In this document: in pieces, positions 1-7,815 of the stretch
Numbering within the stretch: position 1 is the first letter of the stretch
Layout: every line of letters starts with the position of its first letter
NCBI GenBank assembly: GCA_947625565.1
Contig: CANQOU010000012.1
Span: 1-18,204 of the forward strand
Direction of reading: 5' to 3'
Length of the DNA stretch: 18,204 nt
Source: an uncultured Clostridia bacterium
GTDB lineage: Bacteria > Bacillota > Clostridia > TANB77 > CAG-508
Position numbers and translations under genes: made by a program
Notes under the pieces: model-generated
Database searches by the model: none
What the model was told of the DNA's origin: nothing
Seen by the model: the letters and a program-made list of their open reading frames with translations, nothing else

Positions 1-1
1 G

Positions 2-1369
2 TTTATTAAAGAAAAATATAAGATAAGACAGTGCAAAATTTTAAAAGAACGTACAAGACCATGTTTAAATTATCATATAAAAAAATGTTTAGCACCTTGC
101 ATGGGATATGTTAGTAAAGAAGAATATAGAAAACAAATTGATGAAATAATTGACCTTTTAGAAGGAAAAACGGATAAAATATTAAAAGAATTAGAATTAC
201 AGATGGAGGAATTATCACAAAAATTAGAATTTGAAAAAGCAGCAGAGGTAAGAGATAGAAAACAAGCAATTGAAAGGGTATCTGCAAAACAAAAGGTATC
301 AAATTTATCAGAAAATAGTATTGATGTTATAGGAATGTATCAATCAGAAATAGAAGTATGTATTGAGATATTTTTTGTGCGTGGTAGCAAAATGATAGGG
401 AGAGAACATTACTTTTTTAAAGACTTAAAAGGTATGTCAGACACAGAATTTTTATCTGGGTTTATAAAGCAATATTATATGAATAATCCAAATATTCCAA
501 TTAAAATAATGCTAAGAGAGGAATTAGAAGACAAACAAGTAATTGAAGAATGGCTTTCTAATGAATTAGGAAAAAAGGTAGAATTGAAAAGTCCAAAAAA
601 AGGAGAAAAATTGCGATTTGTAGAAATGGCAGAAAATAATGCAAAAGTAACCCTAGAAAATAAAGAAAAAGATAAAAGTAGTATTTTATTAGAATTAAAA
701 CAAGTATTAAAACTAGAAAACTTACCACGAAAAATAGAAACATATGATATTTCTAATATATCAGGAGAACACATGGTAGCTGCTATGTGTGTAATGCAAG
801 ATGGTGTAATTAGAAAAAATCTATCCAGACGTTTTAAGATAAAAACAGTATATACTCAAGATGATCCTCGTTGTATGGAGGAGGTAATCACAAGAAGATT
901 AAAACATTCTATTGATAATCCCAATGGAGGATTTGGCAGATTGCCAGATGTTATTTTTGCAGACGGTGGGATTACTCAAATAAGAGCAACTAAAAGAGCT
1001 ATTGAAAAATATAAACTTCCAATAGCAGTTTTTGGAATGGTAAAAAATGACAAACATCAAACAAGAGCTTTAATGAATGAAGATAGAGAGGAACTAGATA
1101 TTTCTCAAAATCTTAAAAATCTTATTACTAGATTTCAAGATACAGTACACGATACAGCAATTACATATCACCGCAAAGTAAGAGAAAAAGAAATAACAAA
1201 ATCAGAACTAGACGAGATAAATGGAATAGGAGATGTAAAAAAACAAATATTGCTAAAACATTTTGGAAGTGTTAGTAAAATAAAAAAAGCAACAATTGAA
1301 GAATTAAAGCAAGTAAAAGGAATTAGTGAAAAAAACGCAAAAGAAATTTTTGAAACTTTTAGAAAATAA
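2..1369 (+). CDS. uvrC: UvrABC excinuclease subunit C, 5' truncated by window edge
   Basis: UvrC makes both incisions around a bulky lesion in nucleotide excision repair, acting with UvrA and UvrB in the cytoplasm. The frame is open from base 2, so 455 residues are visible. The start and roughly the first 140-150 residues (the N-terminal GIY-YIG nuclease) lie outside the window. Seen in order: the Cys-rich linker RPCLNYHIKKCLAPC just after the edge; a UVR (UvrB-binding) helix pair with LEFEKAAEVRDRK; the RNase H-like 5' nuclease with IETYDISNISGEH and FADGGITQIRATKRA, which carry the expected acidic residues; the DTVHDTAITYHRKVREKE segment; and two C-terminal helix-hairpin-helix motifs (INGIGDVKKQILLKHFGS, VKGISEKNAKEIF). 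The first internal Met is at 101, but homology clearly continues upstream of it, so it is not the start. No promoter is visible. Confidence 0.96.
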   Translation, partial: FIKEKYKIRQCKILKERTRPCLNYHIKKCLAPCMGYVSKEEYRKQIDEIIDLLEGKTDKILKELELQMEELSQKLEFEKAAEVRDRKQAIERVSAKQKVSNLSENSIDVIGMYQSEIEVCIEIFFVRGSKMIGREHYFFKDLKGMSDTEFLSGFIKQYYMNNPNIPIKIMLREELEDKQVIEEWLSNELGKKVELKSPKKGEKLRFVEMAENNAKVTLENKEKDKSSILLELKQVLKLENLPRKIETYDISNISGEHMVAAMCVMQDGVIRKNLSRRFKIKTVYTQDDPRCMEEVITRRLKHSIDNPNGGFGRLPDVIFADGGITQIRATKRAIEKYKLPIAVFGMVKNDKHQTRALMNEDREELDISQNLKNLITRFQDTVHDTAITYHRKVREKEITKSELDEINGIGDVKKQILLKHFGSVSKIKKATIEELKQVKGISEKNAKEIFETFRK

Positions 1370-1370
1370 A

Positions 1371-1413
1371 TAGATAAAAAGAAATAGGGAAGCAAAATTA
1401 AATTTGCTCCCCC
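1371..1413 (-). terminator. Intrinsic terminator of the 52-residue peptide gene
   Basis: A 10-bp stem pairs 1387-1396 with 1403-1412 around a 6-nt loop, with one G-T wobble. On the minus strand it is followed by TATTTCTTTTT. On the plus strand the hairpin exists but no T-run follows, so it can stop uvrC transcripts only weakly if at all. Confidence 0.75.
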
Positions 1414-1424
1414 AAAAGGTGTTA

Positions 1425-1583
1425 CTAGCAACTGATGATTTTTTCAATGTCAATATTCTCAGTCAATATTGCTGTTCTATCAGCCAGTACAGAGAAAACT
1501 TTTTCTAAGGCAGAAGCTAATTCAATTTTGCTCTCATTGTTTTCTTCTTTTGGCTGATTTTCTGATGTTTTGCTTGATGTCAT
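1425..1583 (-). CDS. 52-residue acidic peptide of unknown function
   Basis: This short frame starts at the ATG on 1583-1581 and ends at TAG on 1427-1425. It begins MTSSKTSENQPKEENNESK and ends ENIDIEKIISC. The first 19 residues are polar and probably unstructured; residues 20-50 could form one or two amphipathic helices; the last residue is a lone cysteine. There is no signal peptide or membrane segment. Support for it being real comes from context: a near-consensus promoter, a good ribosome binding site (AAAGGTGG, 8 nt before the ATG) and an intrinsic terminator right after the stop, all in the same orientation. I do not recognise a family. It is convergent with uvrC. A RiPP-type precursor is conceivable, but no modification enzyme is nearby. 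Confidence 0.62.
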   Translation of the reverse strand: MTSSKTSENQPKEENNESKIELASALEKVFSVLADRTAILTENIDIEKIISC

Positions 1584-1610
1584 TTTTCTATCCACCTTTC
1601 TTATTTTTTT

Positions 1611-1628
1611 ACTGGAGAAATTACCAGT
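1611..1628 (-). other. 5' leader hairpin of the small peptide gene
   Basis: ACTGG (1611-1615) and CCAGT (1624-1628) form a 5-bp inverted repeat just downstream of the predicted minus-strand start site. The transcript would begin with this short hairpin. It could stabilise the message or be an operator; the pairing alone does not decide. Confidence 0.35.
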
Positions 1629-1638
1629 ATATAAAATA

Positions 1639-1667
1639 ATTATACTATTTTTCTAGGAAAAAGTCAA
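1639..1667 (-). promoter_or_regulatory. Promoter of the 52-residue peptide gene
   Basis: On the minus strand, TTGACT (1667-1662), a 17-nt spacer and a perfect TATAAT (1644-1639). This is 11 of 12 matches to the housekeeping sigma consensus, placing the transcript start near 1632, about 50 nt before the ATG. Confidence 0.75.
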
Positions 1668-1693
1668 AAATATGTACAGTTATTAACAATTTA

Positions 1694-1722
1694 TTGAAAA
1701 AGCAAATAAACTATGATATAAT
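1694..1722 (+). promoter_or_regulatory. Promoter of aspS-mnmA
   Basis: TTGAAA (1694-1699), a 17-nt spacer and TATAAT (1717-1722), with an extended -10 TG at 1714-1715. The start site falls near 1729, leaving a leader of about 37 nt, too short for a T-box. It is divergent from the promoter at 1639-1667. Confidence 0.75.
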
Positions 1723-1765
1723 ACGCAAAGAATGACCAAATCAAAAGGAAGGAATGAAATAAAAA

Positions 1766-3526
1766 ATGTATAGAACAAAAACTTGTGGAGAATTAAATAT
1801 CAAAAATGTAGGAGAAACAGTAGAATTAGCTGGTTGGATACAAAAAATTAGAAATTTAGGTGGAATGATATTTATAGATTTAAGGGATGAATCTGGTATT
1901 ACACAAATTGTTGTAAATGAAGAAAACTTACAAAATAAAGCCAAGGACTTTAAAGCAGAATCATGTATCCATGTAAATGGAAATGTTGTAGAAAGAACAA
2001 GTAAAAATCCTAATATTCCAACAGGAGAGATTGAAGTTATTGCACAAGAATTAGAGGTATTAGGGAAATGTAAAAATGTATTACCATTTGAAGTAAACAC
2101 AGACCAAGAAGTAAGAGAAGACTTACGCTTAGAATATCGTTTTTTAGATTTAAGAAATACTCAATTACATAATAATATTATATTACGTTCTAAAATTTTA
2201 AAAACATTGAGAGATAAAATGGATGAATTACATTTTACAGAGGTACAAACTCCAATTTTAGCCAATTCTTCTCCAGAAGGAGCAAGAGATTATTTGGTTC
2301 CAAGCAGATTAAACCCAGGAGAATTTTATGCATTACCACAAGCACCACAACAGTTTAAACAATTACTAATGGTAAGTGGATTTAATAAATATTATCAGAT
2401 AGCTCCTTGCTTTAGAGATGAAGACCCAAGGGCAGACAGAGCACCAGGAGAATTTTATCAATTAGATTTTGAAATGGCATTTAGTACACAAGAAGATGTA
2501 TTTAAAGTAATAGAAGAGGTAGTACCATATACATTCAAAAAATTTACAAATTGGAAAGTAGATGAAGGACCATTTGTTAGAATTCCATATAAAGAAGCAA
2601 TGGAGAAATATGGAATAGACAAACCAGACTTAAGAAACCCTCTTATAATTCAAGATGGAACAGAAATCTTCCAAGACACAGAATTTAATGCTTTCAAAGG
2701 AAAAACTATAAAAATGATTATTGTACCAGATGGTGCAAAGCAAGGAAGAAAATTCTTTGACAAAATGGAAGAATATGCAAAAACAGATGAAGTAGGGGCA
2801 AAAGGTTTAGCTTGGGTAAAAATAGAAGAAACAGGCGAATTTACAGGAGGAATTTCAAAATTTATTACAGAAGATAGTAAAAAAATATTGCAAAGCAAAT
2901 ATAAGGCTGAGAAAAATTCTAGTATTTTCTTCATTGCTGATGAATTTGAAAAAGCACAGAAAATTGCAGGACTTATTAGAATTGAATTAGGAAAAAGATT
3001 AGACTTAATAGAGAAAAATGTATATAGATTCTGCTTTATTGTAGATTTTCCAATGTATGAATTATCTGATGAAGGTACAATTGATTTTAGCCATAATCCA
3101 TTTTCTATGCCACAGGGTGGATTAGAAGCACTTGAAAATAAAGAGCCATTAGATATATTAGCATATCAATATGATTTAGTATGTAATGGATATGAAATGG
3201 CATCAGGAGCAGTAAGAAATCATGACCCAGAAATTATGGTAAAAGCATTTGAAATAGCAGGATATACAGAGCAAGATGTAAAAGAAAGATTTGGAGCATT
3301 ATATAATGCATTCCAATATGGAACACCACCACATGCAGGAGCAGCACCAGGAATTGATAGAATGGTTATGCTAATTGCAGATGCACAAAATATCAGAGAG
3401 GTCATTGCATTTCCAAAGAATAAAAGAGCAAGAGATTTACTAATGAGAGCACCTTCAAAGGTTATGCCAGAACAATTAAAAGATGTACATATTAAATTAG
3501 ATATTGATGAAAAAAATTCTAACTAG
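1766..3526 (+). CDS. aspS: Aspartyl-tRNA synthetase
   Basis: Class IIb aminoacyl-tRNA synthetase, charging tRNA-Asp (and possibly tRNA-Asn) with aspartate in the cytoplasm. At 586 residues it has the normal length for the bacterial type. Residues 1-105 form the anticodon-binding OB fold (GWIQKIRNLGGMIFIDLRD). The catalytic core follows with TPILANSSPEGARDYLVPSR, motif 2 from F216 (FRDEDPRADRAPGEFYQLD) and motif 3 around G529-R532 (GIDRMVMLIADAQNIREVI). The bacterial GAD insertion lies between motifs 2 and 3, about residues 285-420. The motif 2 loop reads RAPGEFYQLD rather than the commoner RQPEFTQID. Start chosen at 1766 from GGAAGGA at 1747-1753; the spacing of 12 nt is slightly long. A two-codon ATG-AAA-TAA frame sits at 1754-1762 between the two. 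Probably co-transcribed with mnmA, 30 bp downstream. Confidence 0.97.
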   Translation: MYRTKTCGELNIKNVGETVELAGWIQKIRNLGGMIFIDLRDESGITQIVVNEENLQNKAKDFKAESCIHVNGNVVERTSKNPNIPTGEIEVIAQELEVLGKCKNVLPFEVNTDQEVREDLRLEYRFLDLRNTQLHNNIILRSKILKTLRDKMDELHFTEVQTPILANSSPEGARDYLVPSRLNPGEFYALPQAPQQFKQLLMVSGFNKYYQIAPCFRDEDPRADRAPGEFYQLDFEMAFSTQEDVFKVIEEVVPYTFKKFTNWKVDEGPFVRIPYKEAMEKYGIDKPDLRNPLIIQDGTEIFQDTEFNAFKGKTIKMIIVPDGAKQGRKFFDKMEEYAKTDEVGAKGLAWVKIEETGEFTGGISKFITEDSKKILQSKYKAEKNSSIFFIADEFEKAQKIAGLIRIELGKRLDLIEKNVYRFCFIVDFPMYELSDEGTIDFSHNPFSMPQGGLEALENKEPLDILAYQYDLVCNGYEMASGAVRNHDPEIMVKAFEIAGYTEQDVKERFGALYNAFQYGTPPHAGAAPGIDRMVMLIADAQNIREVIAFPKNKRARDLLMRAPSKVMPEQLKDVHIKLDIDEKNSN

Positions 3527-3556
3527 GTTTTTTCTTAGGAAGGAATGTGAGTAAAT

Positions 3557-4636
3557 ATGGAAAGAGTATTACTAGGAATGAGTGGAGGTGTAGATAGTTC
3601 AGCATCTGCAATTTTACTAAAAGAACAAGGATATGAAGTTATTGGATGTACAATGAGACTATGGGATGCAGAGTCAGATGGAGCAGATAGTACATGTTGT
3701 GGTGTAGATGCAGTTTATGATGCAAAAAGAGTTTGCGATAAATTAGGAATTCCACATTATACAATTAACTGTAAAGAAGAATTTAAATGCAAAGTTGTAG
3801 ACTATTTTATCAAAGAATATACACAAGCAAAAACTCCTAATCCCTGTATAGAATGTAATCAATATTTAAAATTTGGTGCATTTTATCAAAAAGCTAAAGA
3901 ATTAGAGTGTAAATATATAGCAACAGGCCATTATGCAAAAACAGAATATTCTAAGAAATATGAACAAATGGTATTAAAAAAAGCAGAAGAACAAAAAAAG
4001 GACCAGACATATTTTTTATATACTATTCCACAAGACTTAGTTGAAAACATTTTATTTCCACTTCAAAATTATACTAGTAAAGAAGATACAAGAAAAATTG
4101 CAAAGGAAAATAATTTAGCTATTGCAGAAAAAAAGGATAGTCAAGAAATATGCTTTATTCCTAATAATTCATATCAAGAATTTTTAAAAAAACATATAGA
4201 AGAAAAACCTAAAAAAGGTAATATAGTATTAAAAACAGGTGAGGTCTTAGGAAAACATGAAGGACTAATAAATTATACAGTTGGACAAAGAAAAGGATTA
4301 GGAATATCATATAAAGAACCTTTGTATGTCATAAAAATAGATAACAAAAAAAATGAAGTGATTGTAGGACCAGAAAAAGAACTATATGAAAATACACTAT
4401 ATGCTCAAAATATTCATTGGATTGTTCCAACTGAAAAGACTCAAAAAAATGGAAAAATAGAGTGTTATGCAAAAATTCGTTATAGAGCAAAAGAAGCAAA
4501 GACAACAATTTACTTAGAAAATAATAATATATTAAAAGTTGAATTTAAAGAACCACAAAGAGCTATTACTCCAGGTCAAGCAGTAGTATTTTATGACGAA
4601 GAAGGAGTAGTATTAGGTGGAGGAAAAATTATTTAA
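3557..4636 (+). CDS. mnmA: tRNA-specific 2-thiouridylase MnmA (TrmU)
   Basis: Installs the 2-thio group on the wobble uridine (U34) of tRNA-Lys, -Glu and -Gln, using ATP and a persulfide relayed from a cysteine desulfurase. The 359 residues match the family length. The PP-loop ATPase motif SGGVDSS is at residues 9-15. The two catalytic cysteines are present: C97 in TPNPCIECN and C199 in SQEICFIP. ATGHYAKTE (122-130) and NYTVGQRKGLGI are family signatures, and the C-terminal part is the usual beta-barrel ending in GQAVVFYDEEGVVLGGGKI. The start at 3557 is preceded by AGGAAGGA (3537-3544), with a start-stop ATGTGA (3545-3550) between. Downstream partner of aspS; both act on tRNA. Confidence 0.97.
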   Translation: MERVLLGMSGGVDSSASAILLKEQGYEVIGCTMRLWDAESDGADSTCCGVDAVYDAKRVCDKLGIPHYTINCKEEFKCKVVDYFIKEYTQAKTPNPCIECNQYLKFGAFYQKAKELECKYIATGHYAKTEYSKKYEQMVLKKAEEQKKDQTYFLYTIPQDLVENILFPLQNYTSKEDTRKIAKENNLAIAEKKDSQEICFIPNNSYQEFLKKHIEEKPKKGNIVLKTGEVLGKHEGLINYTVGQRKGLGISYKEPLYVIKIDNKKNEVIVGPEKELYENTLYAQNIHWIVPTEKTQKNGKIECYAKIRYRAKEAKTTIYLENNNILKVEFKEPQRAITPGQAVVFYDEEGVVLGGGKII

Positions 4637-4664
4637 AGGAAGAGCTTAAGACTCTTCCTTTATT
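4636..4664. terminator. Bidirectional terminator between mnmA and mtgA
   Basis: AAGGAAGAG (4636-4644) and CTCTTCCTT (4652-4660) form a perfect 9-bp stem with a 7-nt loop, A/T-rich on both sides. It begins at the last base of the mnmA stop codon and covers the last codons of the opposing mtgA, so it can serve both converging transcripts. Confidence 0.75.
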
Positions 4665-5341
4665 GGTAATATTGCATTTTCTGAAATATATCCATATTCT
4701 TTCATTTTTTTAATAACATGAGCTTGCCTTTTTTTTGCTAAATCTGGATTAATATTTGGGGAATATACAGAAGGAGCATTAGGAACACCAGCTAACATAG
4801 AAGCCTCATTTAAATCTAAATCTTTAGGATTTTTTCCATAATATCCTTGACTTGCATCATAAATTCCATAATATCCATCTCCGAAGTATGCTGAATTTAC
4901 ATAGATTTCAAAGATTTCATTTTTTGAATAATTTTTTTCTAAGTCAAAAGAGGCAAAAATTTCACCAAGTTTTCTTACCCAACTTTGATCTTGCGAAAAG
5001 ACAATATTTTTTGCAACTTGCTGAGTAATTGTACTGCCACCTTCTTGAAGTTCACCATTTTTTATATTTGTAAAAATAGCTCTTGCAATAGCAATATAAT
5101 CAACTGGACCATGGTCGTAATAGCGATGGTCCTCAACAGCAATCACTGCATTGCGATATAATTCTGACATATCGTCAAATTTTATAAAGTGTTCTTTAGA
5201 TGTAACTTCTTTTACTCTGTCTAATAAAGGTTTTTCTTTTAGAGCATTTGAATATGCACTAAAACCAATAAAAAAGATGATTGAAAAGGCCACAACTAGT
5301 AAGATAAGTAAAATTAGAAATATTTTTCTAAATAGTTTCAT
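4646..5341 (-). CDS. mtgA: Monofunctional peptidoglycan glycosyltransferase (GT51)
   Basis: Polymerises lipid II into glycan strands on the outer face of the membrane, without a transpeptidase domain. The 231 residues match the size of MtgA-type enzymes. Residues 6-27 are a single N-terminal membrane anchor. The GT51 domain follows: the catalytic Glu motif AVIAVEDHRYYDHGPVD (E70), EGGSTITQQVAKN (100-112), a basic/amphipathic stretch WVRKLGEIFASFDLEKNYSK and NEIFEIYVNSAYFGDGYYGI. Start chosen at 5341 rather than the more distal ATG at 5383, because a TATAAT box (5380-5375) lies inside that upstream stretch, and the weak ribosome binding site AAAGAGAG sits properly before 5341. The gene is transcribed alone, convergent with mnmA and divergent from the surface protein at 5473. 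Confidence 0.93.
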   Translation of the reverse strand: MKLFRKIFLILLILLVVAFSIIFFIGFSAYSNALKEKPLLDRVKEVTSKEHFIKFDDMSELYRNAVIAVEDHRYYDHGPVDYIAIARAIFTNIKNGELQEGGSTITQQVAKNIVFSQDQSWVRKLGEIFASFDLEKNYSKNEIFEIYVNSAYFGDGYYGIYDASQGYYGKNPKDLDLNEASMLAGVPNAPSVYSPNINPDLAKKRQAHVIKKMKEYGYISENAILPIKEES

Positions 5342-5374
5342 ATATATTCTCTCTTTCTTTATTTTTCTAAAATT

Positions 5375-5402
5375 ATTATACATTAAAAAATGATATTTGC
5401 AA
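5375..5402 (-). promoter_or_regulatory. Probable promoter of mtgA
   Basis: Minus-strand TATAAT (5380-5375) with TTGCAA 16 nt upstream (5402-5397). The -10 is perfect and the -35 weak (4 of 6). Its position fixes the mtgA start at 5341. Confidence 0.55.
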
Positions 5403-5412
5403 ATAAAAAATA

Positions 5413-5441
5413 TTGATTTTTCAATTTTAATATAGTAAAAT
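5413..5441 (+). promoter_or_regulatory. Probable promoter of the prepilin-like surface protein
   Basis: TTGATT (5413-5418), a 17-nt spacer and TAAAAT (5436-5441). Back-to-back with the mtgA promoter in a 131-bp divergent gap. Confidence 0.55.
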
Positions 5442-5472
5442 TAAAGAGAAGTAAAAGAAAAAGGAGAAACTG

Positions 5473-7164
5473 ATGAGAAATAAGAGAGAAAAAGGAATCA
5501 CACTTATAGCTCTTGTTATAATGATTATAATAATACTTATTATTGCAGGTATTACTATTAGAACAGGTGTAGATACAGTAAAATCTGCACAATTTATGAG
5601 TTTTCAATCAGAATTAACTATGGTGCAAAGTAAAGTAAATGAAATTTCTGCACAATATACAAGAGAAAATAAAACTTTAGGTGTAGAACTTACAAAATAT
5701 GAAGAAATGATTTGGGAAGAAAAAATACAATCAGTATGGGATTCAGAAGAAGTAAATGCAGTATTGATGGAAAAAGCAGCAGAAAAAGATACTAGTTTAG
5801 AAGAACTAAAAAAAGGCTTTCGCTTATGCCCAATAGAATATCTTCAAGAAGAATTAGGAATAGAAAAGCTAGAGAGAAACTATTTAATAAATCTAGAAGA
5901 TACAATAGTAATAGCAGTGGAAAAATTTTCATATGAAGGCAAAAATTACTATATGTTAGAACAAATAGAAAGTAGCTTATATAATGTTACATATAATAAT
6001 CAAATAACAGCAGATGGAACCTTTGAAGTGGAGGCAACACAAATTGATAGTGGGTATCAAATAACAATTACTCCAAAACATGATAAATATATATCTAAAT
6101 GGCAGGTAAAATACAAATTACATCAAGAGGAAAATTGGAAAATAGAAGAAAATCTTGTATTTAAAGTAGATACTCCAGGAGTATATGACTTTCAAGTAAT
6201 TCATAGCCAAGAGGTTGATTTAGGAACAAAAACAATAACTATAAAAGCAGGGAAAATGGACGAAAATGGATATTATACACAAAATAGTACAATAAATGGA
6301 AGAACACAAGGAACAGCATATAATCCTGTTATTCCAAAAGGATTTAAACCAGTAGATGATAAAACAATAGGAAATGCTTTATGGGGAGATGGTTCATCAG
6401 CACCATCAAGAGAAGCTGTAAGCAGTGGACTAGTTATTGAAAATAAAGATGGTAGCCAATATGTATGGATACCAGTAGATGGAGTAGAAGTAAAATTAAG
6501 CAGATATACATTTGGAGAAAATGGGGATCCAATAATGCAAAGCAGTAATACTATAACAATTGGAGAAGATTCATTTGAAGAAATGGAAACACCTTTATAT
6601 GGGAATACATCAGCAATAAAATTACATAAATTTATTGAAAGTGTACAAAATAACGGAGGATATTATATAGCTAGATATGAAGCAAGTAAAGGAGAAGATG
6701 GTAAGGCTTTAAGTATTATTTCACAAGGCACACCAGCAACAAATGAACAAGCAACAATCAATCCAAAAATGTTATGGAATAAGATATCTCAAAGTGAAGC
6801 ATCAAATGCTTGCCAAGACTTGTATGAAGGTATTCAAAGTGACTTAATAAACAGTTATGCATGGGATACAGCAATTGTATTTATTCAAAAATATGATAAT
6901 GTAGTAAAAAACTATTCAAATAGAAAAGATGGAAGCGAAGTAATAAAAAATACTGGCGATACGGAAGACACTGCATGTAATATATATAATATGGGAAGCA
7001 ATTGCTCAGAATGGACAACAGAGGCTGTAAATAATCCAAATATGCAATCTGTTGTAAGAGGAGCAGACTACTCAGATAATCAAAAACTCACAAGTAGTCG
7101 TACAAAAACCAATACAGCAAATACAGCTTATAATATAGGTTTTCGCTCAATTCTTTATTGGTAA
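5473..7164 (+). CDS. Prepilin-like surface protein with FGE/C-type-lectin-like C-terminal domain
   Basis: The 563-residue product starts with a short basic leader and a type IV prepilin-like processing site: MRNKREKG then ITLIALV and a hydrophobic helix to about residue 30. Cleavage would follow G8. The usual Glu at +5 is Ala here. Residues 35-110 are helical and charged. About 175-275 looks like an Ig-like beta sandwich (KWQVKYKL, VYDFQVIHSQEVD). From about 287 (IPKGF) to the end it resembles the formylglycine-generating-enzyme/sulfatase-modifying fold, a C-type lectin relative: SQYVWIPVDG (329-337), GGYYIARYEAS (395-405), NMGSNCSEWTTE (506-517), VVRGADYSDN (527-536) and a terminal NIGFRSILYW (554-563). 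The paired catalytic cysteines of true FGEs are not seen near the C terminus, so a binding or structural role is more likely than an enzymatic one. Good ribosome binding site AAGGAG at 5461-5466. It stands alone between its own promoter and terminator. No pilus assembly genes are in view. Confidence 0.8.
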   Translation: MRNKREKGITLIALVIMIIIILIIAGITIRTGVDTVKSAQFMSFQSELTMVQSKVNEISAQYTRENKTLGVELTKYEEMIWEEKIQSVWDSEEVNAVLMEKAAEKDTSLEELKKGFRLCPIEYLQEELGIEKLERNYLINLEDTIVIAVEKFSYEGKNYYMLEQIESSLYNVTYNNQITADGTFEVEATQIDSGYQITITPKHDKYISKWQVKYKLHQEENWKIEENLVFKVDTPGVYDFQVIHSQEVDLGTKTITIKAGKMDENGYYTQNSTINGRTQGTAYNPVIPKGFKPVDDKTIGNALWGDGSSAPSREAVSSGLVIENKDGSQYVWIPVDGVEVKLSRYTFGENGDPIMQSSNTITIGEDSFEEMETPLYGNTSAIKLHKFIESVQNNGGYYIARYEASKGEDGKALSIISQGTPATNEQATINPKMLWNKISQSEASNACQDLYEGIQSDLINSYAWDTAIVFIQKYDNVVKNYSNRKDGSEVIKNTGDTEDTACNIYNMGSNCSEWTTEAVNNPNMQSVVRGADYSDNQKLTSSRTKTNTANTAYNIGFRSILYW

Positions 7165-7176
7165 ATAAATAAAAAG

Positions 7177-7201
7177 TAGCAAGAATATCTTGCTATTTTT
7201 T
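7177..7201 (+). terminator. Intrinsic terminator after the surface protein gene
   Basis: TAGCAAGA (7177-7184), a 3-nt loop and TCTTGCTA (7188-7195) form a perfect 8-bp stem, followed by TTTTTT. Confidence 0.85.
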
Positions 7202-7218
7202 GTCTTTTCTAGTAGAAT
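7190..7218 (+). promoter_or_regulatory. Possible promoter of the HD-ruvA-rarA operon
   Basis: TTGCTA (7190-7195), 17 nt, TAGAAT (7213-7218). The -35 element would lie inside the descending arm of the preceding terminator. It is the best candidate in the 86-bp gap, but each box has mismatches. Confidence 0.35.
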
Positions 7219-7250
7219 GAATACATAAAATGAGAAAGGGATTGAAGCAA

Positions 7251-7805
7251 ATGAGGGAAAAATTTTTAGAGTTATTAAAAACAGTAAAAAGAGAAGGAAT
7301 AGATGAACTTATAGAATTCTTAGAAAAAACAGATTTTTTTAAAGCACCTGCGAGTACTAGATTTCATGGAAATTATGAAGGAGGTCTAGTTGAACATAGT
7401 TTAAAGGTATATGAGATTTTAAAACATAAAGTACAAACAAATATAGAACCAATAGATGTACCAGAAGAATCTATAATTATAATTGCATTATTACATGATA
7501 TTTGCAAAGCAAATTTTTATAAAATTGATTATAGAAATGCAAAAAATTCACTAGGAGTTTGGGAAAAAGTACCATATTATACAGTTGAGGATACAATACC
7601 ATATGGACATGGAGAAAAATCAGTAATGATGATTACAGAATATATGAAGCTTACACCAGAGGAAAAATATAGTATTAGGTGGCATATGGGATTTACAGAA
7701 CCAAAAGAACAATATACAACGGTAGGATTAGCATATACAAAATATCCATTGGCACTGTTGACACATGAAGCAGACTTAGAAGCAACTTATTTTTATAATA
7801 TTTAG
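7251..7805 (+). CDS. HD-domain metal-dependent phosphohydrolase
   Basis: A 184-residue cytoplasmic protein of the HD superfamily; these hydrolyse phosphoester or phosphoanhydride bonds of nucleotides or nucleic acids with bound divalent metals. Visible metal-ligand pattern: H49 in GGLVEHSLKVYEIL, the H82-D83 doublet in ALLHDICKANFY, H120 in PYGHGEKSVMM, H145 in IRWHMGF, and D175 in THEADLEATY. The substrate cannot be told from sequence. Start chosen at 7251 rather than 7230: AAAGGG lies 11 nt before 7251, and nothing like a ribosome binding site precedes 7230. First gene of a probable operon with ruvA; its stop codon overlaps the ruvA ribosome binding site. Confidence 0.85.
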   Translation: MREKFLELLKTVKREGIDELIEFLEKTDFFKAPASTRFHGNYEGGLVEHSLKVYEILKHKVQTNIEPIDVPEESIIIIALLHDICKANFYKIDYRNAKNSLGVWEKVPYYTVEDTIPYGHGEKSVMMITEYMKLTPEEKYSIRWHMGFTEPKEQYTTVGLAYTKYPLALLTHEADLEATYFYNI

Positions 7806-7815
7806 GAGGGAAAAA

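Noticed and set aside
1723..1765. T-box or other riboswitch upstream of aspS
   Set aside because: The predicted leader is only about 37 nt and has no T-box sequence or antiterminator.
5342..5383. Longer mtgA with 14 extra N-terminal residues starting at 5383
   Set aside because: A TATAAT box lies inside this stretch, and the residues precede the membrane anchor without family resemblance.
5473..7164. Active formylglycine-generating enzyme
   Set aside because: The fold motifs are recognisable, but the paired active-site cysteines near the C terminus are missing, and no sulfatase is nearby.
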